Counted from the stretch's first letter, positions 15,497 through 27,249 are shown. The stretch is 64,000 bases of DNA from JAIBJN01 sp963775395 (GCA_963775395.1 CAVZIX010000014.1:186001-250000), one strand, 5' to 3'. A program made the numbers and translations. Notes: generated by a model from the letters alone, not told the origin.

Positions 15497-16673
15497 CTAG
15501 GCGGTCGAGCCGTCCGCCTTGCGGACCTGGCCCTTGCCGCCTTCCTTCGCGCGGTACAGCGCTTCGTCGGTGCGCTCGAACAGCGAGATCGCGTCGTCCT
15601 CGGGCCTGAGCTCGGCGATCCCCGCCGAGATGCGGACGTTCTCCGCCGGGCCGGCCGCGCCGGAGCCGACGGCGAACTGGATACGCTGGTAGAGCAGCTC
15701 GGCATCCCGCGCGCCGGCCTCCGGGAGGATGACGGCGAACTCGTCGCCGCCGACCCGGCAAGCGATGTCGGCCCGCCGCACCGCCGAGAGCAGCCGCTCC
15801 GCGACGGCTGCGAGGACGGCGTCGCCGCCCAGGTGGCCCAGACGGTCGTTCGTCTCCTTGAAGTCGTCGACGTCGAGGATCACGAGCGCGAGGCGGCGCT
15901 CGTAGCGCTGCGCCCGGGCCGTCTCCCGGGCCAGCGTCTCGTGGAAGAACCGGCGGTTGTGGAGGGAGGTGAGACCGTCCACGTCGGCCAGCTGGCGTGC
16001 GAGGCGGAACTTCTGCGCGTTGCGAATCGCCGGCGCGCTCGTTCGCGCGAGCTCTTCCAGCGCCCCGATCACCCCGTCCTCGGGCACCTGGTCGGTCCCG
16101 CGCCAGAAGACGGCGAGGGTGCCGATCACGCCCGACGTTGTCCTCGCGCAGCGGGACGGAGACGCCGCCGCTGATCAGGGCCCCGTTCTCGTCGTCGTTG
16201 TTGGCCTCGTCCTCGGGGTCATACCGGTAGCTGATGCGAACTGCCCGCGCGCCGCCCGACGGCGAGGTGGTGACGGGCTGGCGCGATGCCTCTCTCGCCG
16301 TCATGCCGAACGTGGCCACGAGCGGCTCCTCCTCGTCCTGGCGCACGACCGCCATGGCCGCGTCGACGCCGGCTGCGTCGGTGGCGGCGGTGAGCGTGCG
16401 CTCGAGCACCGAGTCCAGGTCGATCGTCGCCGCGATCTCCGCCAGCCGCCGCGAACGCCGCGTCTCCTCGCGCGCGTCCACGAGGGCGAGCGAAGCCTCG
16501 TCGGGCACGGCCCGCAGCCCGGGCCCGCCCGGGACAGCAGCCGGCGTGGGCGCTTCCGCCCGGCCGCGCCGCACGACGTAGGTCAGGAGCGCGGCGGAAG
16601 CGGCCAGAGCAAGAACGGCCGCGCCGATGGCGAAGCCGACGGCGATCCAGGTGGCGGTGTCGGCGAGTGGCAT
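15497..16673 (-). CDS. Membrane-anchored GGDEF protein, probable diguanylate cyclase (frameshifted)
   Basis: An N-terminal membrane helix (residues 10-34) is followed by a linker helix, a GAF-like sensor region and a C-terminal GGDEF domain that makes c-di-GMP from two GTP. The active site reads VGGDEFAVIL, and RRAD lies five residues before it, matching the RxxD inhibitory site. The frame breaks between REDNVG and IGTLAV. Removing one base from the CCC run at 16131-16133 (GGG on the coding strand) restores REDNVGVIGTLAV and a 391-residue protein. No EAL domain is present. The break may be a sequencing error. Confidence 0.85.
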
Positions 16674-16899
16674 TGCGCGTCGTCCCGCGTGAGCCGCAGT
16701 CGCGGGCGCATCATGACGATATGCCGTCCGTTCTGCGCGTCACAATCCCCCAAAGTCCAGGCTTCCGAAGCCTGGCGAGAAGGGCTTTCAAGCTGCTACG
16801 ATGCCGCGAGGTTCGGCATGGGCCTAGCCCCATGTCGGCCTTTTGTTGCGTCTGGAAGCCGTCCAGGCACACCTCCGAAAGTCGAAGGATTCGAACCGC
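16674..16899 (+). promoter_or_regulatory. Leader region of rpsL with a 19-bp perfect dyad
   Basis: The 226-base gap before rpsL holds a perfect dyad, CCAGGCTTCcGAAGCCTGG at 16757-16775. One central base leaves no RNA loop unless inner pairs open, so a protein operator fits better than a hairpin. TACGAT at 16797-16802 is a fair -10 without a clear -35. Further on, CATGGG (16817-16822) pairs with CCCATG (16829-16834) and GGCCTTTTGTTG follows, a weak terminator-like element in the untranslated leader. Control of the str operon is plausible but unproven. Confidence 0.45.
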
Positions 16900-17271
16900 G
16901 TGCCAACCGTGAATCAGCTCGTGCGGAAGGGTCGCAAGACCCCTCCGACCAAGGTGAAGACACCAGCCCTCCGCGGCGCCCCGCAGAAGCGGGGGGTGTG
17001 CACGCGCGTGTACACGACCACGCCCAAGAAGCCGAACTCCGCGCTGCGCAAGGTCGCGCGCGTGCGCCTGACCAACCAGATGGAGGTCGGCGCATACATC
17101 CCCGGCGAGGGCCACAACCTCCAGGAGCACTCGGTCGTCCTCATCCGCGGCGGCCGCGTCAAGGACCTGCCTGGCTTCCGCTACAAGGTGATCCGCGCCG
17201 CGCTCGACGCCGGCGGCGTCTCCGAGCGGCGGCAGGGGCGCTCCAAGTACGGCGCCAAGAAGGGCTCGTAG
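16900..17271 (+). CDS. rpsL: 30S ribosomal protein S12
   Basis: The 123-residue protein begins PTVNQLVRKGRK and carries TTPKKPNSALRKVARV and GEGHNLQEHSVVLIRGGRVK, with both Lys residues linked to streptomycin response. It sits in the 30S decoding centre. GTG 16900 is the start because it gives the exact family N-terminus and follows GAAGGA. The TAG stop overlaps the GTG of rpsG by one base. Confidence 0.98.
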   Translation: MPTVNQLVRKGRKTPPTKVKTPALRGAPQKRGVCTRVYTTTPKKPNSALRKVARVRLTNQMEVGAYIPGEGHNLQEHSVVLIRGGRVKDLPGFRYKVIRAALDAGGVSERRQGRSKYGAKKGS

Positions 17272-17741
17272 TGCCGCGCCGTGCCGAGATTCCGGTCCGC
17301 GAGCTCGACGCCGACCCGCTCTACAGCTCGAAGCTCGTCTCGCAGATCGTCAACAAGGTCATGGTCCGCGGCAAGAAGTCGACGGCCGAGCTGATCGTCT
17401 ACTCCGCCCTGGAGAAGGTCGGTGAGCGGACCGGCAAGCCGCCGGTCGAGGTGCTCGAGCAGGCGATCAAGACGGTGACGCCCGTGCTCGAGGTGCGCTC
17501 GCGCCGCGTCGGCGGCGCCAACTACCAGGTGCCCGTCGAGGTGCCTCAGCGCCGCGCGCGGACGCTCGCGGTGCGCTGGCTCGTCGGGTACGCGCGCGAG
17601 CGCCGCGAGAAGCACATGGACGAGAAGCTCGCCAACGAGATCATGGACGCGCTCAACCAGCAGGGCGGCGCGTTCAAGCGCAAGGACGACCTCTACCGGA
17701 TGGCGCAGGCCAACAAGGCCTTCGCGCACTACAGGTGGTAG
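17271..17741 (+). CDS. rpsG: 30S ribosomal protein S7
   Basis: The 156-residue product begins PRRAEIPVRELDADPLY and ends MAQANKAFAHYRW, as in the family. S7 nucleates assembly of the 30S head and contacts mRNA at the exit channel. It starts at GTG in the sequence TAGTG, so translation is coupled to rpsL. fusA follows three bases after the stop. Confidence 0.98.
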   Translation: MPRRAEIPVRELDADPLYSSKLVSQIVNKVMVRGKKSTAELIVYSALEKVGERTGKPPVEVLEQAIKTVTPVLEVRSRRVGGANYQVPVEVPQRRARTLAVRWLVGYARERREKHMDEKLANEIMDALNQQGGAFKRKDDLYRMAQANKAFAHYRW

Positions 17742-17743
17742 CC

Positions 17744-19843
<2,100 letters not shown>

Positions 19844-19863
19844 GAACACCACCGGAGGAGCTG

Positions 19864-21054
<1,191 letters not shown>

Positions 21055-21066
21055 CGAGAACGACAC

Positions 21067-21375
21067 TTGCCGCAGCAGAAGATCCGCATCCGTCTGAAGG
21101 GGTACGACCACACCCAGCTCGACCGGTCGGCGCTGTCGATCGTCGAGACGGCGCAGCGCACCGGGGCGACCGTGACCGGGCCGGTGCCCCTGCCCACCGA
21201 GAAGAACGTCTACACGGTGATCCGAAGCCCGTTCAAGGACAAGGATTCCCGTGAGCACTTCGAGGTGCGCACGCACAAGCGCCTGATCGACATCCACTCG
21301 CCGACCCCGAAGACGGTCGACTCGCTGATGCGGCTCGATCTGCCGGCCGGCGTCGACATCGAGATCAAGCTGTAG
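21067..21375 (+). CDS. rpsJ: 30S ribosomal protein S10
   Basis: The 102-residue protein has the S10 signatures IRIRLKGYDHTQLD and the central loop with HFEVRTHKRLIDI. It is part of the 30S head and also acts in NusB-dependent antitermination. The start is TTG 21067, giving PQQKIRIRLK. A weak Shine-Dalgarno sequence suggests coupling to tuf. rplC follows after five bases. Confidence 0.97.
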   Translation: MPQQKIRIRLKGYDHTQLDRSALSIVETAQRTGATVTGPVPLPTEKNVYTVIRSPFKDKDSREHFEVRTHKRLIDIHSPTPKTVDSLMRLDLPAGVDIEIKL

Positions 21376-21380
21376 ACGCG

Positions 21381-22001
21381 ATGAAGGGAATCGTCGGAAA
21401 GAAGCTCGGCATGACCCAGGTCTTCGACCAGGAGACCGGTCAGCTGACGCCTGTGACCGTGATCGAAGCGGGGCCCTGCCCCGTGGTCGCGGTGCGGACC
21501 TCGGAGAACGACGGCTACGACGCCGTCCAGCTCGCCTTCGACGAGGTGCCCGAGCGCAAGCTCACGAAGCCCGAGCTCGGGCACCTGGCGAAGCACGGGG
21601 TCGGCCCGCACCGGGAGCTCGTCGAGATCCGGGGCACGAGCGAGCTCGTCCCGGGCGAGACGGTCACCGTCGAGTCCTTCGAGCCCGGCGACAAGGTCAA
21701 GGTGACCGGGGTCTCGATCGGCAAGGGCTTCCAGGGCACGATCAAGCGGCACAACTTCAGCCGCGGCCCCGTGAGCCACGGCTCGCACAACGTGCGCAAG
21801 CCGGGCTCGATCGGCGCCTCGGCGACGCCCTCGCGCGTCTTCAAGGGCATGAAGATGGCAGGCCAGATGGGCAACGAGACGGTGACCCAGATCGGGCTCA
21901 CCGTCGTCGACCGCGACGTCGAGCAGAACCTGCTCCTCGTCAAGGGCGCGGTTCCCGGCCACCGCAACTCGGTGGTCGTCATCAGGGAGGACATCCGCTG
22001 A
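21381..22001 (+). CDS. rplC: 50S ribosomal protein L3
   Basis: The 206-residue product begins KGIVGKKLGMTQVFDQ and contains HNFSRGPVSHGSHN and the PGSIGASATPSRVFKGMKMAGQ stretch that reaches towards the peptidyl-transferase centre. It is one of the first proteins in 50S assembly. The stop overlaps the rplD start by one base (TGATG). Confidence 0.98.
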   Translation: MKGIVGKKLGMTQVFDQETGQLTPVTVIEAGPCPVVAVRTSENDGYDAVQLAFDEVPERKLTKPELGHLAKHGVGPHRELVEIRGTSELVPGETVTVESFEPGDKVKVTGVSIGKGFQGTIKRHNFSRGPVSHGSHNVRKPGSIGASATPSRVFKGMKMAGQMGNETVTQIGLTVVDRDVEQNLLLVKGAVPGHRNSVVVIREDIR

Positions 22002-22633
22002 TGGCCGCTCCGAAGGCACCCGTGCTGGACATGTCCGGCAAAAAGGCCAAGGACGTCACCCTCGCCGAGGCGGTCTTCGCCGCCGAGGTGAAGCCGCACC
22101 TCGTGCACGAGGTCGTGCGGTCCGAGTCGGCAGCCGCGCGCGCGGGCACCCACGCCGCCAAGAGCCGTGGGCTCGTGTCGGGCGGACGCTCCAAGCCGTG
22201 GCGCCAGAAGGGCACGGGCCGCGCGCGTGCGGGCTCGTCCCGGGCGCCGCAGTGGACGGGCGGCGGCGTCGCGTTCGCCAAGCAACCGCGCGGCTTCGAC
22301 CTCAAGGTCAACCGCAAGGCCCGCCGCTCGGCGTTCCGCTCGGCGCTCTCCTACCACGCGTCGAAGGGCTCGATCGCCGCGCTCGACGCGGGCGGGTTCG
22401 ACGAGCCGTCGACCAAGTCGGCCGCCGCGCTGATCCGTTCGTGGGGCGCCGACCTGCCGCTCCTGGTCGTCGCGCTCCCCGAGGAGGAGAACGTGATCAA
22501 GAGCTTCCGCAACCTCGACGGGACGCTCGTCCTCGAGCCGTCCGAGATCGAGGTCGGGGCACTCGTCTGGGCGCGCACTGTCCTCGCCACCGAGGGCGCG
22601 CTCGACCGGGTCCAGGAGGCGATGTCAAAGTGA
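22001..22633 (+). CDS. rplD: 50S ribosomal protein L4
   Basis: The 210-residue protein carries the long loop lining the exit tunnel (GGRSKPWRQKGTGRARAG, then SRAPQWTGGG) and the globular domain ending with VLATEGALDRVQE. L4 also regulates the S10 operon in some bacteria. It overlaps rplC by one base and rplW by four (GTGA). Confidence 0.97.
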   Translation: MAAPKAPVLDMSGKKAKDVTLAEAVFAAEVKPHLVHEVVRSESAAARAGTHAAKSRGLVSGGRSKPWRQKGTGRARAGSSRAPQWTGGGVAFAKQPRGFDLKVNRKARRSAFRSALSYHASKGSIAALDAGGFDEPSTKSAAALIRSWGADLPLLVVALPEEENVIKSFRNLDGTLVLEPSEIEVGALVWARTVLATEGALDRVQEAMSK

Positions 22634-22926
22634 GCCTCGACCCACGCCAGGTCATCCTCGCTCCGGTCGTCTCGGAGAAGAGCTACAGCCTCATCGAGGA
22701 CAACAAGTACTCGTTCAAGGTGCACCCGCGGGCGCACAAGACGCAGATCCGCCAGGCCGTCGAGGAGCTCTTCGACGTCAAGGTGGTCGGCGTCAACATC
22801 CTCAAGGTGCGGCCGAAGCCGAAGCGCCGCGGGTGGAGCAAGGGCACCAAGCCCGGCTGGAAGAAGGCCATCGTCCAGCTGCGCGACGGCGACCGCATCG
22901 AGATCTTCGAGGGGGCTGCCGTCTAA
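22630..22926 (+). CDS. rplW: 50S ribosomal protein L23
   Basis: The 98-residue protein binds at the tunnel exit and docks trigger factor and SRP. The family core is VILAPVVSEKSY, NKYSFKVHPRAHKTQIRQAVE and LFDVKVVGVN. GTG 22630 overlaps the rplD stop; the alternative of reading from upstream would disturb the family N-terminus. Its TAA overlaps the ATG of rplB. Confidence 0.97.
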   Translation: MSLDPRQVILAPVVSEKSYSLIEDNKYSFKVHPRAHKTQIRQAVEELFDVKVVGVNILKVRPKPKRRGWSKGTKPGWKKAIVQLRDGDRIEIFEGAAV

Positions 22927-23768
22927 TGGCTCTCCGCAAGTACAAGCCCACGAGCCCCGGCCGGCGCTTCCGCTCGGTCTCCACGTTCGAGGAGATCACG
23001 AAGACCGAGCCCGAGAAGAGCCTGCTCGAGCCCGTGAATCGCAAGGGCGGCCGCAACAACCAGGGCCGTATCACCACGCGCCACCAGGGCGGCGGGCACA
23101 AGCGGCGCTACCGCGTCGTCGACTTCAAGCGCCGCAAGGACGGCGTCCCGGCCAAGGTGGCCGCGATCGAGTACGACCCGAACCGTTCCGCGCGGATCGC
23201 TCTCCTGCACTACGCGGACGGTGCGAAGGCCTACATACTCGCGCCCGCCGGCATCCGGGTCGGCCAGCAGGTCGAGTCGGGGCCAAACGCCGACATCAAG
23301 CCCGGCAACGCGCTCCCGCTCACGAACATTCCGACCGGCACGCTCGTGCACAACGTCGAGCTCAAGCCCGGCCGCGGCGGCCAGATGGCCCGCAGCGCCG
23401 GCTCCGGCATCCAGCTCGTCGCCAAGGACGAGGGCTACGGCGTCCTGCGCCTCCCCTCCGGCGAGATGCGCCGGGTGCCGCTCACGTGCCGCGCGACCGT
23501 CGGCCAGGTCGGGAACACCGACCACGAGAACATCTCCAGCGGCAAGGCGGGCCGCAGCCGGTGGCTCGGCAAGCGCCCGACCGTGCGCGGCTCGGCCATG
23601 AACCCCGTCGACCACCCCCACGGGGGCGGCGAGGGCAAGTCCAAGGGCGGCCGCCACCCGGTCACGCCCTGGGGCGTGCCGACGCTCGGCAAGCGCACGC
23701 GCCGCAAGCACAAGGAATCCGACAAGCTCATCGTCCGCGGCCGCCGCCGCGGGAAGGAGCGCCGCTAA
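22926..23768 (+). CDS. rplB: 50S ribosomal protein L2
   Basis: The 280-residue protein shows GRNNQGRITTRHQGGGHKRR near the N-terminus and GSAMNPVDHPHGGGEGKSKG near the C-terminus; the latter includes the conserved His near the peptidyl-transferase centre. ATG 22926 overlaps rplW by one base. An 82-base gap with a hairpin separates it from rpsS, the largest gap in the S10 part of the array. Confidence 0.98.
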   Translation: MALRKYKPTSPGRRFRSVSTFEEITKTEPEKSLLEPVNRKGGRNNQGRITTRHQGGGHKRRYRVVDFKRRKDGVPAKVAAIEYDPNRSARIALLHYADGAKAYILAPAGIRVGQQVESGPNADIKPGNALPLTNIPTGTLVHNVELKPGRGGQMARSAGSGIQLVAKDEGYGVLRLPSGEMRRVPLTCRATVGQVGNTDHENISSGKAGRSRWLGKRPTVRGSAMNPVDHPHGGGEGKSKGGRHPVTPWGVPTLGKRTRRKHKESDKLIVRGRRRGKERR

Positions 23769-23771
23769 TGC

Positions 23772-23800
23772 CCGGAAAAATGCTGCGCATTTTCCCGGGG
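23772..23800 (+). other. Hairpin in the rplB-rpsS gap
   Basis: A 13-bp stem with one A-C mismatch (23772-23784 with 23788-23800, three-base loop) follows three bases after the rplB stop. It contains an unusual AAAAA/TTTT block inside the stem. No T-run follows, so it is not a classical terminator. It could be an RNA-processing or stability site within the long operon. The rest of the gap up to GTG 23851 has AAAGGGAG as ribosome-binding site. Confidence 0.5.
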
Positions 23801-23850
23801 GTTGAGCTAGACCCATCGCTTCGCTCGGGTAGAGAACGAAAGGGAGACGA

Positions 23851-24135
23851 GTGAGTAGATCGTCGAAAAAGGGACCGTTCGTGGAGGAGCGGCTCTTCAA
23901 CCGCATCGAGAAGATGAACGAGACGGGCGAGAAGCGGCCGCTTCGCACGTGGTCGCGGACGTCGACCGTGTTCCCCGAGATGGTCGGGCACACGATCGCC
24001 GTGCACAACGGCAAGGCGCACATGCCCGTGTTCGTCACCGAGTCCATGGTCGGCCACAAGCTCGGCGAGTTCGCCCCGACGCGGATGTTCCGCGGCCATT
24101 CGGGCGACCGCAAGACGGAGATCAAGCGCAAGTAA
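23851..24135 (+). CDS. rpsS: 30S ribosomal protein S19
   Basis: The 94-residue protein begins SRSSKKGPFVEERLF and has RTWSRTSTVFPEMVGHTIAV followed by HNGK, the S19 core in the 30S head. GTG 23851 is the start, eight bases after AAGGGAGA. Its TAA overlaps the ATG of rplV by one base. Confidence 0.97.
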   Translation: MSRSSKKGPFVEERLFNRIEKMNETGEKRPLRTWSRTSTVFPEMVGHTIAVHNGKAHMPVFVTESMVGHKLGEFAPTRMFRGHSGDRKTEIKRK

Positions 24136-24872
24136 TGGCCGCCGTCGAGACACGCTCCGAGGTCCGCGCCGAGGCGCGCTACGTGCGCGCCGCGCCCCGC
24201 AAGGCGCAGCTCGTCGTCGACCAGATCCGCGGCCGCTCCGTGCCCGAGGCGCGGACGATCCTCGCGTTCATGACGCGCGACGCCGCGCGCGACGTCGCCA
24301 AGGTCTTGAACTCTGCCGCGGCCAACGCCGAGGCGAACCACGGTCTCGACTCCGACGAGATGGTCGTCGCCGTCGCCTTCGTGGGCGAAGGCCCGACGCT
24401 CAAGCGCTGGCGCCCCCGCGCGCGCGGCCGCGTGGGCCGGATCCACAAGCGGACCTGCCACATCACTCTCGGCCTCTCGCTCCCGACCGGGGCCGAGCTG
24501 CCCGCGCTCATCGAGCGCCCGGCGCCGGTCACCCTGACGGAGGAGCCGGAGCCGATCGTGGTCGATGACGCGACCGGCGCGGTCGTGGGCGGCGAGGCAC
24601 CCGTCGAGGAGGCGCCGGCCGAGGAGAAGCCGAAGCGCGCCCCGCGGAAGAAGAAGGCCGAGGAGGCGCCGGAGGTCGAGGCCGAGGGTGCCACCGAGCC
24701 GGCCGAGGAGACCGAGGAGAAGCCCAAGCCGAAGCGCACGCGCGCGGCCAAGCCGAAGGCCGAGGCCGAGGCCGAGACGGCGGAGGAGAAGCCGAAGGCT
24801 CCCGCCAAGCCGCGGGCCTCCCGCAAGAAGAAGACCGAGACGACAGAAACCGACGAGGGGAGCGAGAGCTAG
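24135..24872 (+). CDS. rplV: 50S ribosomal protein L22 with long charged C-terminal extension
   Basis: Residues 1-115 are a normal L22: ARYVRAAPRKAQLVVDQIRG, then LKRWRPRARGRVGRIHKRT in the tunnel-lining hairpin and CHITL. L22 is usually 110-120 residues. Here it continues to 245 with a tail rich in Glu, Lys, Ala and Pro (EEAPAEEKPKRAPRKKK, KPKPKRTRAAKPKAEAEAE). The tail is in frame, GC-biased and ends with the stop that overlaps rpsC, so it is real coding sequence. It would protrude from the solvent side of the large subunit; its function is unknown. Confidence 0.96.
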   Translation: MAAVETRSEVRAEARYVRAAPRKAQLVVDQIRGRSVPEARTILAFMTRDAARDVAKVLNSAAANAEANHGLDSDEMVVAVAFVGEGPTLKRWRPRARGRVGRIHKRTCHITLGLSLPTGAELPALIERPAPVTLTEEPEPIVVDDATGAVVGGEAPVEEAPAEEKPKRAPRKKKAEEAPEVEAEGATEPAEETEEKPKPKRTRAAKPKAEAEAETAEEKPKAPAKPRASRKKKTETTETDEGSES

Positions 24873-25879
24873 TGGGGCAGAAGGTTCATCCCGGCGGGCT
24901 GCGCGTCGGCGTCATCCACGACTGGAAGTCCAACTGGTACACGGGCTCGAAGGAGTTCCCGGCGTACATCATCGAGGACGTCAACATCCGCGGGCACATC
25001 TACGGGAAGCTCGGCCACGCGGGCCTCTCCGACATCCTGATCCGCAAGGACAAGCAGCGGATCACGATCGACATCTACACGGCCAGGCCGGGGATCGTCA
25101 TCGGGAAGTCGGGCGCCGAGGTCGACGCGCTGCGGCGCGAGATCCACGGCATGACGCACAAGAACGTCCAGATCAACATCAACGAGATCAAGCGGCCCGA
25201 GCTCGACGCGAAGCTCGTGGCCCAGTCGATCGCCGAGCAGCTCGAGAACCGCGTGAGCTTCCGCCGCGCGATGAAGCGCTCACTCGCTTCGGCGATCCGC
25301 TCGGGCGCCAAGGGCGTCAAGATCACCTGCGGCGGTCGCCTGGGCGGCGCGGAGATGTCCCGCTCGGAGACCTACTCCGAAGGGCGCGTCCCGCTGCACA
25401 CGCTTCGCGCCGACATCGACTACGGCTTCGCCGAGGCGAAGACGACCTTCGGGCGCATCGGCGTGAAGGTCTGGATCAACAAGGGCGAGATCATGCCGGA
25501 GGGCTTCGACACGGGTGAGCGCGGCGCTGCCGGCCGGCTGGGCGAGCAGGACCAGGCGCGCCGCAAGGGCGGACGCCGCGACGGACTCGGCGCAGCCCGC
25601 GAGGGCGGGCGACGCGGCGGCGACCGCGAGGGTCTCGGCCCCGTCGGCCGGCCTCCGCGCCGCGGCCAGCGCCGCCGGCCCCAGCAGGGCCGCGACGGCG
25701 AGCCGCGCGAGGCGCAGCCGCCGAGCCCCGAGACCGAGACGCCGACGGCGGAGACCCCGCCTGCAGAGGCGCCCGAGGCTCAGACGCCCGAGGCCCAGGC
25801 CCCCGAGGCCCAGGCCCCCGAGGCCCAGACCCCGCCCGAGGCATCCGCCCCGGCGGAGGAGCAGGGGGGTGAGTCCTGA
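24872..25879 (+). CDS. rpsC: 30S ribosomal protein S3 with repeat-rich C-terminal tail
   Basis: Residues 1-212 are S3: GQKVHPGGLRVGVIHDWKS, the KH domain with PGIVIGKSGAEVDALR, and the C-terminal domain ending FGRIGVKVWINKGEI. S3 contributes to mRNA entry and helicase activity. The next 120 residues are a tail with an Arg/Gly-rich half (GGRRDGLGAAREGGRRGG) and a Pro/Glu/Ala/Gln half built on PEAQA repeats. GTG 24872 overlaps the rplV stop. The Arg/Gly part could bind RNA; this is inference. Confidence 0.96.
   Translation: MGQKVHPGGLRVGVIHDWKSNWYTGSKEFPAYIIEDVNIRGHIYGKLGHAGLSDILIRKDKQRITIDIYTARPGIVIGKSGAEVDALRREIHGMTHKNVQININEIKRPELDAKLVAQSIAEQLENRVSFRRAMKRSLASAIRSGAKGVKITCGGRLGGAEMSRSETYSEGRVPLHTLRADIDYGFAEAKTTFGRIGVKVWINKGEIMPEGFDTGERGAAGRLGEQDQARRKGGRRDGLGAAREGGRRGGDREGLGPVGRPPRRGQRRRPQQGRDGEPREAQPPSPETETPTAETPPAEAPEAQTPEAQAPEAQAPEAQTPPEASAPAEEQGGES
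25772..25831 (+). repeat. Four 15-bp tandem repeats in the rpsC tail
   Basis: Four consecutive 15-bp units of the type CCCGAGGCCCAGGCC (25772-25786, 25787-25801, 25802-25816, 25817-25831) encode PEAQT, PEAQA, PEAQA and PEAQT. Two units are identical. The unit length is a multiple of three, so gain or loss by slippage would change tail length without breaking the frame. Confidence 0.85.
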
Positions 25880-26304
25880 TGCTGATGCCGCGCAAGACCA
25901 AGTTCCGCAAGCAGCACCGCGGGCGCAGACGTGGCGCAGCCAAGGGCCAGCAGCAGGTCAACTTCGGCGACTTCGGGCTCAAGGCGCTCGAGCCGGCGTG
26001 GATCACCAACCGCCAGATCGAGGCGGCCCGAATCGCCATGACCCGTCACATCAAGCGTGGCGGCAAGGTGTGGATCAACGTCTTCCCCGACAAGCCGGTG
26101 ACGCAGAAGCCCGCCGAGACCCGCATGGGCTCCGGGAAGGGCTCGCCCGAGCACTGGGTGGCCGTCGTGAAGCCCGGCCGTGTCATGTTCGAGCTCTCCG
26201 GGGTGCCGGAGCCCCTCGCGCGCGACGCGCTGCGCCTCGCGTCGATGAAGCTCCCGGTCAAGACCAAGTTCGTGAAGCGGGAGGCTGATCTCTTTGAGGG
26301 CTAG
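25879..26304 (+). CDS. rplP: 50S ribosomal protein L16
   Basis: The 141-residue protein begins LMPRKTKFRKQHRGR and has WITNRQIEAARIAMTRHIKR, RMGSGKGSPEHWVAVVKPGR and the closing LPVKTKFVKR, all L16 signatures. It lies near the A-site tRNA elbow. ATG overlaps the rpsC stop by one base (TGATG). Confidence 0.98.
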   Translation: MLMPRKTKFRKQHRGRRRGAAKGQQQVNFGDFGLKALEPAWITNRQIEAARIAMTRHIKRGGKVWINVFPDKPVTQKPAETRMGSGKGSPEHWVAVVKPGRVMFELSGVPEPLARDALRLASMKLPVKTKFVKREADLFEG

Positions 26305-26497
26305 GGATCTCAGGGACATGTCGGACGAGGAGCTCGTGAGGCGCCTCGCCGAGAGCAGGGAGAACCTGTTCAACCTTCGCTTTCAGATGGCGACGGGCGC
26401 GCTCGACAACAGCGCGCGCCTCTCGCTCGCAAAGCGTGACATCGCCCGGATCCTGACGGTCCAGGCGGAACGAAAGAACTCGTTGGAGAGAAGGTAG
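26294..26497 (+). CDS. rpmC: 50S ribosomal protein L29
   Basis: The 67-residue protein has the L29 pattern RARDLRDMSDEELVRRL and ENLFNLRFQMATG. TTG 26294 gives the family-typical N-terminus and overlaps rplP by 11 bases; ATG 26318 would remove the first helix. L29 sits near the tunnel exit. Its TAG is directly followed by the ATG of rpsQ. Confidence 0.95.
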   Translation: MRARDLRDMSDEELVRRLAESRENLFNLRFQMATGALDNSARLSLAKRDIARILTVQAERKNSLERR

Positions 26498-27245
26498 ATG
26501 GCCAGACCGAGAAAGAAGGACGAGGAGACGCAGGAGCAGGTCGAGGAGACCCCGGTGGAGGAGCCGGAGGCCGAGGCGACCCCTGCTGCCGAAGACGAGG
26601 CTCCCGCCGAGGAGCCCGAGGCCGAGCCTGCTCCGGAGGAGGCCCCCGAGGAGGCCCCTGCTGAGGAGCCTGCTCCCGAGCCGGTCGCCGAGGAGGAGCC
26701 CACTGAGGAGCCTGCTGCTCCCGAGGAGCCGGCGGCCGAAGCCGAGCCAGAGCCCGAGGCGGCCGCCGAGGAGGCGCCTGCTGAGGAGGCTGCTCCCGAG
26801 GAGCCGGCCGAGCCGAGCCGCCGCCGAGGCGCCTGCCGACGAGCCCGCAACCGAGGCTCCGCCCGCCCCTGTCGCAGAGCCCAAGAAGAAGCGGAAGCGC
26901 GTCTCGCGCTCCGAGCGCCGCAAGCGCTCGAAGCCCGCGCGGGAGAAGCCGTCCCAGCGCAAGCCGATCGTGCGCCTGCCGAAGCCCGAGCACGCCCGCG
27001 GCACGCGCAAGGAGCGCCGCGGAATCGTCGTCTCCGCGGCGATGGACAAGACGATCGTCGTCCGCGTCGACATGGTGAAGCCGCACCCCGTCTACAAGAA
27101 GATCGTCAGGCGCTCGTCGAAGCTGCACGCCCACGACGAGGCCAACGTGGCCAAGCTCGGGGACGTGGTGCGCGTGATCGAGTCGCGCCCGCTCTCCAAG
27201 ACGAAGTCCTGGCGCCTCGTCGAGGTCCTCGAGGAAGCGAAGTAG
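26498..27245 (+). CDS. rpsQ: 30S ribosomal protein S17 with about 150-residue N-terminal extension (frameshifted)
   Basis: The last 85 residues are S17 (RGIVVSAAMDKTIVVRVD, then KLHAHDEANVAKLGDVVRV). S17 is normally 80-90 residues. Upstream, a continuous frame from ATG 26498 encodes an acidic tail (EEPEAEATPAAEDEAPAEEP and similar), followed in the S17 frame by an acidic-to-basic stretch ending KKKRKRVSRSERRKRSKP. The two frames meet at about 26810-26826. Removing one base there, for example the A of GAGCCGAGCC, joins them into a 248-residue protein. Both halves have coding-type GC3. GTG 26970 as a stand-alone S17 start has no Shine-Dalgarno sequence. An N-terminal acidic extension on S17 is unusual. 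Confidence 0.85.
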
Positions 27246-27249
27246 ACCG

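Noticed and set aside
25772..25831. Short tandem repeats that might be a CRISPR-like array
   Set aside because: The units are 15 bp, contiguous without spacers, and lie in frame inside the rpsC tail. The repeats in rplJ and rpsQ are likewise coding low complexity. No cas genes are present.
26498..26969. Programmed frameshift in rpsQ
   Set aside because: No slippery heptamer or downstream pseudoknot is evident at the junction, and similar one-base insertions occur in unrelated genes in the window, so an error is more likely.
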